Positions 35,450-41,740 of a stretch of 64,000 bases of DNA are shown here, one piece after another. A model generated the notes under the pieces. That model did no database searches, was not told the DNA's origin, and saw only the letters and a list, made by a program, of their open reading frames with translations. Numbering within the stretch: the stretch's first letter is position 1; each line of letters starts with the position of its first letter. The position numbers and the translations under genes are program-made. The stretch is from Gordonia soli NBRC 108243 (GTDB taxonomy: Bacteria > Actinomycetota > Actinomycetes > Mycobacteriales > Mycobacteriaceae). The stretch lies in assembly GCF_000334455.1 (NCBI RefSeq), contig NZ_BANX01000005.1:1-64000 (forward strand). The letters run 5' to 3'.

Positions 35450-35645
35450 CGGTGCTCCTCACCCGTCGGCCCGCAACGACCGCGGGTGTGGTCGCGAACT
35501 TATCAAACCCCCGGCGTACCGGGCAGGAGCTTGTCAGCCGGTCAGACGACATGACCGCGGTCCGACCGGGGGCCGCACGGCACCATCGACGTGGCCGGAT
35601 ACGAGACCCGGTCCCGGCGGGGTCGGAGGTCGGACAGTGGCCGGA

Positions 35646-36122
35646 TCAGCGCCGCGGGCGGGCGATCCGTACCTCGACATCCTCCGGGGTGAGGTGGCGG
35701 TCGGCGCCGGCCACCACGTCGACGCGCACCGGCTCGCCGGACTCGACATCGCGCAGGGCCAGGGGCGCGCCGTCGGGCTGCAGATGGTCGTTGCCGAACT
35801 GCATCAGCGCGGTGATGACCGGGAAGAGGTCCCGACCCATCTCGGTGAGTCGATACTCCGACCGCGCGCGTTGGCCCGGCTCGCGGTACGGGACCTTGGT
35901 GAAGATCCCGGCCTCGGTCAACTCCTTGAGGCGTGCGGCCGCGACGGCATCGGTGATGCCGACGCGCCGGGCGAACTGATCGAACCGGGTGGCCCCGTAG
36001 AAGGCCTCGCGCAGGATGAGAACAGCCGACCGCGTCCCGATCAGTTCCATCGCCTTCGCGATCGAACATCCGGTCGCCTGCCAGCGATCGCGCTCTGCCA
36101 ACGGCCCGGCCAACTTCATCAT
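35646..36122 (-). CDS. HxlR-family winged-helix transcriptional regulator
   Basis: 158 residues. CSIAKAMELIGTRSAVLILREAFYGATRFDQFARRVGITDAVAAARLKEL is the HxlR DNA-binding wing with the conserved N-terminal Cys; YRLTEMGRDLFPVITALMQFG completes the fold. HxlR proteins often respond to electrophiles or aldehydes through that Cys. The gene is divergent from the thiolase gene and shares a 119-bp control region with two TGACTAT-type sites, so it probably regulates itself and the thiolase. Confidence 0.9.
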   Translation of the reverse strand: MMKLAGPLAERDRWQATGCSIAKAMELIGTRSAVLILREAFYGATRFDQFARRVGITDAVAAARLKELTEAGIFTKVPYREPGQRARSEYRLTEMGRDLFPVITALMQFGNDHLQPDGAPLALRDVESGEPVRVDVVAGADRHLTPEDVEVRIARPRR

Positions 36123-36143
36123 GTGACCGATCCTACTCTGACT

Positions 36144-36197
36144 TGACTATGGAATAGTCAGCTCGGTAGACCAGTTGACTATAGCGAGGCAAAGTCA
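36144..36197. promoter_or_regulatory. Double TGACTAT inverted-repeat operator between HxlR and thiolase genes
   Basis: tgactat-gga-atagtca at 36144-36160 is a perfect inverted repeat with 7-bp arms. A second pair, tgactat at 36176-36182 and aaagtca at 36191-36197, repeats the motif with one mismatch and a wider spacer. The location between the divergent genes makes it the likely HxlR binding region for both promoters. Confidence 0.7.
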
Positions 36198-36241
36198 GCC
36201 CGACCGACGGCCGGCCGGGTAGCCCCGTGAGGAGGACGATC

Positions 36242-37414
36242 ATGACCAACGCAGTCATCGTCGACGCGGTACGGACTCCGGTCGGCAAGGGCAAGGCCAC
36301 CGGCGCACTGCACGACGTCCATCCGGTCGACATGCTGGCGCACAGCCTTCGAGAGATCGTGACCCGCACCGGGATCGATCCCGCCCAGATCGACGACGTC
36401 ATCACCGGCGTGGTCAGTCAGGCAGGCGAGCAGAGCTTGAACCTCGCCCGCCGCGCGCTCCTGGCCGCGGGATATCCGGAGTCGGTCCCGGGGGTGTCGG
36501 TGGACCGGCAGTGTGGCAGCGGCCAGCAGGCGATCGCGTTCGCGGCGCAAGCCATCGCATCGGGTACCCACGACATCGTCGTGGCGGCCGGTGTCGAGTC
36601 GATGTCGCGCGTCCCGATGGGGTCGGCCGCGTTCGGTACGGAGAACCTCAACGGCGTCGCCTTCGACGAGCGGTATCCGGAAGGGCTGGTCGGCCAGGGC
36701 ATCTCGGCCGAGCTCATCGCCACCGAATGGGACATCTCGCGGACGCAGATCGACGAATTCGCCCTACGCTCGCACGATCTCGCCGCCACCGCGTCCAAGA
36801 ACGGACTCTTCGATGCGGAGATCGCGCCGTTGGCGGGGCTGACCGCCGACGAGGGCATCCGCACCGGCAGCACGCTCGAGGGTCTGGCCGGTCTGCGGCC
36901 GGCGTACTTCGACGAGGGCATCGGTCGGCGCTTCCCGCAGATCGACTGGCGGATCACCGCAGCGAGCGCGAGCCAGATCAGTGACGGCTCGGCGGCGCTG
37001 CTGCTGATGAGTGAGGAGAAGGCCGCAGAACTCGGCCTCCGGGCCCGCGCGCGGGTCCACACGATCGCGGTGGCGGGCGACGATCCGCTGCTGATGCTCA
37101 CCGCCATCATCCCGGCCACGCGCAAGGTGCTGGCCCGTGGTGGACTCGACCTCGCCGACATCGATCTCTTCGAGGTCAACGAGGCGTTCGCGCCCGTCGT
37201 GCTGGCGTGGGAGAAGGAACTGGGTGTCGACCCGGCCAAGGTGAACGTCAACGGTGGCGCCATCGCGATCGGTCATCCGCTGGGTGCAAGCGGTGCCCGC
37301 CTCGCGACCACCGGTCTCAACGCACTGGAGCAGCGCGGCGGCCGCTACCTGCTCCAGACGATGTGTGAGGCAGGCGGACTCGCCAACGCCACGATCTACG
37401 AGCGGCTCGTCTGA
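36242..37414 (+). CDS. Thiolase (acetyl-CoA acetyltransferase family)
   Basis: 390 residues from the ATG at 36242, preceded by a GAGGAG ribosome site. The nucleophilic Cys91 is in VDRQCGSGQQA; the GGAIAIGHPLGASGARL motif holds the active-site His; the second Cys is in TMCEAGGLANATIYERL. That last motif differs from the CxGGGMG form of biosynthetic thiolases and resembles degradative, sterol-type thiolases (GGxANxTI). The enzyme would cleave a 3-ketoacyl-CoA with CoA. Control by the divergent HxlR regulator is inferred. An imperfect hairpin follows the stop. Confidence 0.92.
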   Translation: MTNAVIVDAVRTPVGKGKATGALHDVHPVDMLAHSLREIVTRTGIDPAQIDDVITGVVSQAGEQSLNLARRALLAAGYPESVPGVSVDRQCGSGQQAIAFAAQAIASGTHDIVVAAGVESMSRVPMGSAAFGTENLNGVAFDERYPEGLVGQGISAELIATEWDISRTQIDEFALRSHDLAATASKNGLFDAEIAPLAGLTADEGIRTGSTLEGLAGLRPAYFDEGIGRRFPQIDWRITAASASQISDGSAALLLMSEEKAAELGLRARARVHTIAVAGDDPLLMLTAIIPATRKVLARGGLDLADIDLFEVNEAFAPVVLAWEKELGVDPAKVNVNGGAIAIGHPLGASGARLATTGLNALEQRGGRYLLQTMCEAGGLANATIYERLV

Positions 37415-37430
37415 TCCGTTCGTGAGCACC

Positions 37431-37462
37431 GCCCCGGCCGAGCCTCCGCTCTCGGTCGGGGC
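37431..37462 (+). terminator. Hairpin terminator after the thiolase gene
   Basis: gccccggccgag (37431-37442) pairs with ctcggtcggggc (37451-37462) with one G-U, around an 8-nt loop, 17 nt after the stop codon. There is no T-run, as is common for actinobacterial terminators. Confidence 0.65.
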
Positions 37463-37542
37463 GCTCTGCTGCTCGCCGACGGTGGCGGGGGCAAGTGGTC
37501 GAAGCCTGGTCGGCGCGGGTGTGCCGATGCTACGGTGATCGA

Positions 37543-37558
37543 CTAGAACACGTTCTAG
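37543..37558. promoter_or_regulatory. KstR-type operator upstream of the ketosteroid isomerase
   Basis: ctagaac-ac-gttctag is a perfect palindrome with 7-bp arms, 21 bp before the ATG at 37580. It fits the published KstR consensus tnnAACnnGTTnna of the mycobacterial/rhodococcal cholesterol regulon in all fixed positions. The gene it precedes is itself a steroid-ring enzyme, which strengthens the reading. Confidence 0.8.
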
Positions 37559-37579
37559 TTTCTCATCGGAAGGCCTGGC

Positions 37580-37969
37580 ATGACCGTCGAACAAGAGAGC
37601 CTCAGCGCAAAGATCAACGCGGTGGTCGACAGCTACGTCGAACTGCTGAACAACGGGACCGCGGAGCAGATCGCCGACCTCTACGCGGCGAACGCGACGG
37701 TCGAGGACCCGATCGGTGCCGACATCCGTTCCACGCGGGAAGCGTTCGTGGAGTTCTACGGGATCATCACCGGCATGGACGAGCGGACCGCCACGCTCAA
37801 GTGGAAGAAGATCGCGGGCGACACCGCGGTCTTCGAGTTCACCCTGGTGACCGGGACGTCGGGGATGAAGTTCGAGATCACTCCCATCGACATCATGGTG
37901 TTCGACGATCAGGGCAAGATCGTCTCGATGCGAGCCGTGTGGGAACAGTCCGATCTGAAGCAACTCTGA
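37580..37969 (+). CDS. Ketosteroid isomerase (steroid delta-isomerase family)
   Basis: 129 residues, ribosome site ggaagg. The chain aligns with Pseudomonas delta5-3-ketosteroid isomerase as I recall it: Tyr19 in VDSYVELLN matches the catalytic Tyr, Asp43 in ATVEDPIG the general-base Asp, and EITPIDIMVFDDQGKIVSMRAVW contains the second active-site Asp region. It would move the C5-C6 double bond of a 3-keto-5-ene steroid to C4-C5. The KstR-type box upstream places it in sterol catabolism. It is followed by a strong hairpin and is monocistronic. Confidence 0.88.
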   Translation: MTVEQESLSAKINAVVDSYVELLNNGTAEQIADLYAANATVEDPIGADIRSTREAFVEFYGIITGMDERTATLKWKKIAGDTAVFEFTLVTGTSGMKFEITPIDIMVFDDQGKIVSMRAVWEQSDLKQL

Positions 37970-38015
37970 GTTCTCGGCCCCGGCGCGAGCGCCCGGCGGG
38001 CCGTTGCAACCGATG

Positions 38016-38049
38016 TCGTCCCGCTCACCCGATCGGATGAGCGGGACGA
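38016..38049. terminator. Bidirectional hairpin terminator
   Basis: tcgtcccgctca and tgagcgggacga form a perfect 12-bp stem with a 10-nt loop between the isomerase gene and the convergent SDR gene. It would serve transcripts from both sides. Confidence 0.8.
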
Positions 38050-38102
38050 ATCATATGAGCTGTGGATCCGTACGGACATGTAGATGGTCCGCGCGGCTCC
38101 GG

Positions 38103-38783
38103 TCAGCCGCGTCCGGTCGGCTTCAGGATGATGTCCTCGGGATGTGCGTCGCCGGGGGTGGCGATCGCGTGGACGATGGCCGCGGCCACCGTGGCGGGCT
38201 TCAAGAACCGGGACCGGTCGTACTCGTCACCCTCGATGGCCACGATGTCGCGCTGCATGTCGGTGTCGATGCGGCCGGGGAAGACCGAAGTCACCCGGAT
38301 CTCCGGCTCCTCACCGCGAAGTGCCTGCGCCAGAGCGGTCACCCCGAACTTGCTCGCCGCATAGGGTGCCCACCCGGGACGGGCGTTGCGGCCGGCGCCG
38401 GAGTTGACGAACACCACGTGGCCGCGGGCAGCACGTAACGCGGGGAGCAGCAGTCGGGTCAGCTCGGCCACTGCGATCAGGTTGACGCCGAGGACGTGCT
38501 GCCACTCCTCGACCGGGGTGTCGGCGATCTTCTCCAGGCTGCTCCCGACCCCGGCGTTGTGTACGAGCACGTCGAGCTCGCTGATCGCCTCGGTCGCGCC
38601 CTCGAGCTCCTCGTGGTCGGTGAGCTCGACGGCAAACGTGCTCGCGCCGTCGAGTTCGGTGGCGAGAGCGTCGAGTTCGGCCGATGGTCGACCGCCGAGC
38701 AGCAGGTCGTGGGTGGGTGCGAGTTGTCTGGCGATCTCGGCACCGAGGCCGCGGCTCGCTCCGGTGATCAGGGCGGTGGGCAC
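38103..38783 (-). CDS. Short-chain dehydrogenase/reductase (SDR)
   Basis: 226 residues from the GTG at 38783 (AGGG 9 nt upstream); the long open frame beyond it is read-through of the opposite-strand gene. TALITGASRGLGAEIA is the NAD(P)-binding TGxxxGxG motif, VLVHNAGVGS the NNAG-type motif, FVNSGAGRNARPGWAPYAASKFG holds the Ser-Tyr-Lys catalytic set. A cytosolic oxidoreductase of unknown substrate. Repeat copy D is in its divergent upstream region. Confidence 0.88.
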   Translation of the reverse strand: MPTALITGASRGLGAEIARQLAPTHDLLLGGRPSAELDALATELDGASTFAVELTDHEELEGATEAISELDVLVHNAGVGSSLEKIADTPVEEWQHVLGVNLIAVAELTRLLLPALRAARGHVVFVNSGAGRNARPGWAPYAASKFGVTALAQALRGEEPEIRVTSVFPGRIDTDMQRDIVAIEGDEYDRSRFLKPATVAAAIVHAIATPGDAHPEDIILKPTGRG

Positions 38784-38864
38784 GCCGTCGACCCTACGCC
38801 GCGGGCGGATGGCCGCTCGTGGGTCGAACCATCCTGGATGGTCCGGCCACGGCGCCGGCCGCGC

Positions 38865-38931
38865 GAAGTCTGTACGTGGCGGCCGGGCGGTCGACGTAGT
38901 GTCGTCGGTTGCGCGCAGGCGTACAGATCTC
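38865..38931. repeat. 67-bp dyad-symmetric interspersed repeat, copy D
   Basis: Left arm gaagtctgtacg, right arm cgtacagatctc, core ggtcgacgtagtgtcg. The arms keep 11 of 12 pairs (one G-U). Unlike A-C this copy lies between divergent genes (SDR and glucosylglycerate hydrolase), so it cannot act solely as a terminator. Confidence 0.85.
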
Positions 38932-39008
38932 GTCGGGTCGGGCGGGCCCGGGGCGACGGCTCCAGGCCTCGGTGCGCAGTCGAGGGGCGACCGGTGCAGA
39001 ATCGACGC

Positions 39009-40349
39009 GTGGCGCGCTACGGATTCACCCCGACCCAGCTGTCCGCCCGAGCTGCCTATCTCCTCCGCGGCAACGACCTGGGCACGATGACCAGCGCTGC
39101 GCCGCGCCTCTACCCGCACATGTGGAGCTGGGACGCGGCCTTCGTGACCGTCGGACTCGCGCCGCTGTCGGTGGAGCGCGCGGTCATCGAGATGGACACC
39201 CTGCTGTCGGCGCAATGGGACAACGGGATGATCCCGCACATCGTGTTCGCGAACGGTCGCGACGGTTATTTCCCCGGCCCCGCGCGTTGGGAGTGCGCGC
39301 GGCTCGCGGCCGATGCGCCGGAGTTCCCCGACACCTCGGGCATCACCCAACCGCCCGTCCACGCGATCGCCGTGCAGCGCATCCTCGATCACTCTCGACG
39401 CCACGGCCGGACCACCCGATCGGCCGCCAACGAGTTCATCGATCGCCGGTGGGGGTCGTTGGTGCGATGGCATCGGTGGCTGGCACATGCGCGGGATCCG
39501 GAGGGGCGTGGTCGGGTGACGATCTTCCACGGCTGGGAATCGGGCATGGACAACTCGCCGCGCTGGGATGCCGCTTACGCGAATGTGGTTCCCGGCGACG
39601 ATCTCCCGCCGTACAGCCGCGCCGACCTCGACCATGTCTCCGACAACTCGATGCGCCCGTCCGACCTCGAGTACGACCGCTACCTGTGGCTGGTCGAGCA
39701 GATGAAGCGTGCCAACTACGACGATGCGGTCCTGCCGTCCGTGATGAGCTTCGCGGTGGAGGATGTCTTCGTCAGCGCCATCTTCTCCGTGGCCTGCGAC
39801 GTCCTGGCCACCATCGGCGAGGACTACTCCAAGCCGCGGTCGGATGTGCGCGACCTGCGTGCGTGGTCGGAGCGATTCCGCAACGGTGTGGTGGCCGCGA
39901 CCAACGAGCGCAACGGGGCCGCACGGGATTTCGACCTCCGCGCGAACTCCTGGATCAACACCGAGACCATCGCCGTGTTCGCCCCGCTGATCTGTGGCGG
40001 ACTCTCCCGCGAGCGGGAGCGCGCACTGCTCCGACTGTTCGACGGCCCGCGCTTCTGTGGCCATCCCGACCTCCGGTACGCGGTGCCGCCGTCGACATCG
40101 CCGATCTCCATGGACTTCCGTTCGCGCGAGTACTGGCGTGGCCCCGTGTGGCCGGTGATGACGTGGCTGTTCAGCTGGGCCTTCGCCCGGCGCGGCTGGA
40201 CCGAGCGGTCGGCGCGTCTGCGTGAGGAGGGTCTGCGTCAGGCCACCGACGGGGCGTTCGCCGAGTACTACGAACCGTTCACCGGCGAACCGCTCGGCAG
40301 CATGCAACAGAGCTGGACCGCGGCGTCGGTCCTGGATTGGCTGGACTGA
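39009..40349 (+). CDS. ggh: Glucosylglycerate hydrolase (GH63), GgH-like
   Basis: 446 residues from the GTG at 39009, the length I recall for the characterised Mycolicibacterium hassiacum enzyme. An (alpha/alpha)6 barrel is expected. Visible active-site segments are HMWSWDAAFV (Asp42), FHGWESGMDNSPRWD (Asp181, the probable general acid) and AEYYEPFTGEPLGSMQQSW (Glu419, the probable base); these match the D43, D182 and E419 positions of that enzyme to within one residue. It releases glucose from glucosylglycerate, a compatible solute accumulated under nitrogen limitation, allowing recovery on nitrogen supply. Trehalase- or debranching-like activity is an alternative. The LacI gene follows 37 bp downstream. 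Confidence 0.82.
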   Translation: MARYGFTPTQLSARAAYLLRGNDLGTMTSAAPRLYPHMWSWDAAFVTVGLAPLSVERAVIEMDTLLSAQWDNGMIPHIVFANGRDGYFPGPARWECARLAADAPEFPDTSGITQPPVHAIAVQRILDHSRRHGRTTRSAANEFIDRRWGSLVRWHRWLAHARDPEGRGRVTIFHGWESGMDNSPRWDAAYANVVPGDDLPPYSRADLDHVSDNSMRPSDLEYDRYLWLVEQMKRANYDDAVLPSVMSFAVEDVFVSAIFSVACDVLATIGEDYSKPRSDVRDLRAWSERFRNGVVAATNERNGAARDFDLRANSWINTETIAVFAPLICGGLSRERERALLRLFDGPRFCGHPDLRYAVPPSTSPISMDFRSREYWRGPVWPVMTWLFSWAFARRGWTERSARLREEGLRQATDGAFAEYYEPFTGEPLGSMQQSWTAASVLDWLD

Positions 40350-40386
40350 ATAGGCGTCCCGTACAGCTGTGCGAGAGGATGGCCGG

Positions 40387-41388
40387 GTGACTGATGGACA
40401 GCGGCGGCCGACGATGCAGGATGTCGCCGATCGCGTGGGAGTGTCGAAAGCCCTGGTGTCGCTCGTGTTCCGGAATCAACCGGGCCCCAGCTCGGCCACG
40501 CGCGAGAAGGTGATCGAGGCGGCCCACGAACTCGGCTACCGCGTCAACCGCGCCGCCGCACTCATGACGGCAAAGCGATCACACCTGTTGGGCGTCTCGG
40601 CGCTGATCTCCAACAGCTTCCATGCCGAGGTGGTCGAGCACCTGGTCGAGGTCGCCGACGACGCCGGTTATGAGGTGGTCCTCGGCGCGGTGACATCGCG
40701 GAACGTCGAGGCCCGGGTGGTCGACACACTGCTGGACTTCCGTTGCGAGGGCATGCTTCTGCTCGGCCCGCAGCTGTCGAACTCGGCGCTGACGACGCTC
40801 GGCGCCCAGGTGCCGACGGTCTCGATCGGTCGACGTGTGCCCGGTGGTGTCGTCGACGTGGTCCGGGCGAACGACAGCAAGGGCATCGCGCAGGTCGTCG
40901 ATCATCTCTCTTCCCTGGGGCATTCGCAGATCGCGCATGTCTCGGGTGGACGCGGGGTCATCGCCGGTGATCGGCGCAACGGCTACCTGCGTGCGATGCG
41001 ACGGCACGGACTGGAAGCGCAATCGCGGGTGGTCGACGGCGACTTCACGGCCGAGTCCGGTGCTGCGGCCGCGACCGCGATGCTTGCCGACGGTCTCCCG
41101 ACCGCGGTGACGTGCGTCAACGATCCGGTCGCCGTCGGGGTCATCGACACGTTGCGCCGAGCCGGCGTCGAGGTACCCGGCGATGTGTCTGTCGCGGGAT
41201 ACGACGACAGCCCGCTCGCCCGACTGGGTCACCTCGATCTCACCACCGTCAGTCAGTCTCCGGTCGAGCAGGCGCGCGTCGCGATCGGCGCGCTCGTGTC
41301 GAGGCTGGACGACGGTCGCACCGACGTCGAGACGGTGGTCCTCGAGCCCGAGCTCGTCGTGCGCTCGACCACCGCGCCGTTGGACTGA
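40387..41388 (+). CDS. LacI-family transcriptional regulator
   Basis: 333 residues from the GTG at 40387, preceded by gagagg at good spacing. The N-terminal helix-turn-helix is TMQDVADRVGVSKALVSLVFRNQ and the hinge SSATREKVIEAAHELGYRVN; the periplasmic-binding-like domain ends with DVSVAGYDDSPLARLGHLDLTTVSQS. LacI proteins sense sugars or sugar derivatives. Its position directly after the glucosylglycerate hydrolase gene on the same strand suggests it senses glucosylglycerate or a product. No operator was assigned. Confidence 0.93.
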   Translation: MTDGQRRPTMQDVADRVGVSKALVSLVFRNQPGPSSATREKVIEAAHELGYRVNRAAALMTAKRSHLLGVSALISNSFHAEVVEHLVEVADDAGYEVVLGAVTSRNVEARVVDTLLDFRCEGMLLLGPQLSNSALTTLGAQVPTVSIGRRVPGGVVDVVRANDSKGIAQVVDHLSSLGHSQIAHVSGGRGVIAGDRRNGYLRAMRRHGLEAQSRVVDGDFTAESGAAAATAMLADGLPTAVTCVNDPVAVGVIDTLRRAGVEVPGDVSVAGYDDSPLARLGHLDLTTVSQSPVEQARVAIGALVSRLDDGRTDVETVVLEPELVVRSTTAPLD

Positions 41389-41425
41389 GTCGGGCCGTCG
41401 GTCTGGTGCTGGTTGGGTCGCCTGG

Positions 41426-41506
41426 CCGGTACGAAATCTGTACGTGGGCTTGCGGGCGTTGACGTAGTGTCGCCGGCTCGGCGCTGGCGTACTGATTTCG
41501 TACCGG
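41426..41506. repeat. 67-bp dyad-symmetric interspersed repeat, copy E (extended arms)
   Basis: The 67-bp core spans 41433-41499 (gaaatctgtacg ... cgtactgatttc) with gttgacgtagtgtcg inside. Here the inverted arms extend outward to ccggtac on the left (41426-41432) and gtaccgg on the right (41500-41506), giving 19-bp arms with one mismatch, an 81-bp palindrome. It lies between the LacI gene and the secreted PA14 protein gene; the other 270 bp of that gap show no gene. Confidence 0.9.
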
Positions 41507-41740
41507 AGTGGGGCGGCGCGCCGAGCCCGCGTGAACTCCCGATCCCACGCCGTGGGATTGTCGATGTCGAATCAGCGATCAGTGATGTGTCAACGAATCG
41601 ACTCCGGCACAGCGACTTTCGGTCTGCACTCGCGCGGCAGGGCCGAACCGACACCTGCCCGTTATCGCTACGACACCCGAGGTATGACTTACGCCACTAA
41701 GTTACTGGAGTTAGGGGAGGGGCCAAAGTGAAAGGCGACC

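Noticed and set aside
38784-40307. Read-through of the SDR frame into a 734-residue minus-strand protein
   Set aside because: Beyond 38783 it is the shadow of the plus-strand glucosylglycerate hydrolase; the SDR fold begins at the GTG at 38783.
41507-41740. A coding gene between repeat copy E and the PA14 protein gene
   Set aside because: Only short frames without start signals; treated as leader/promoter region.
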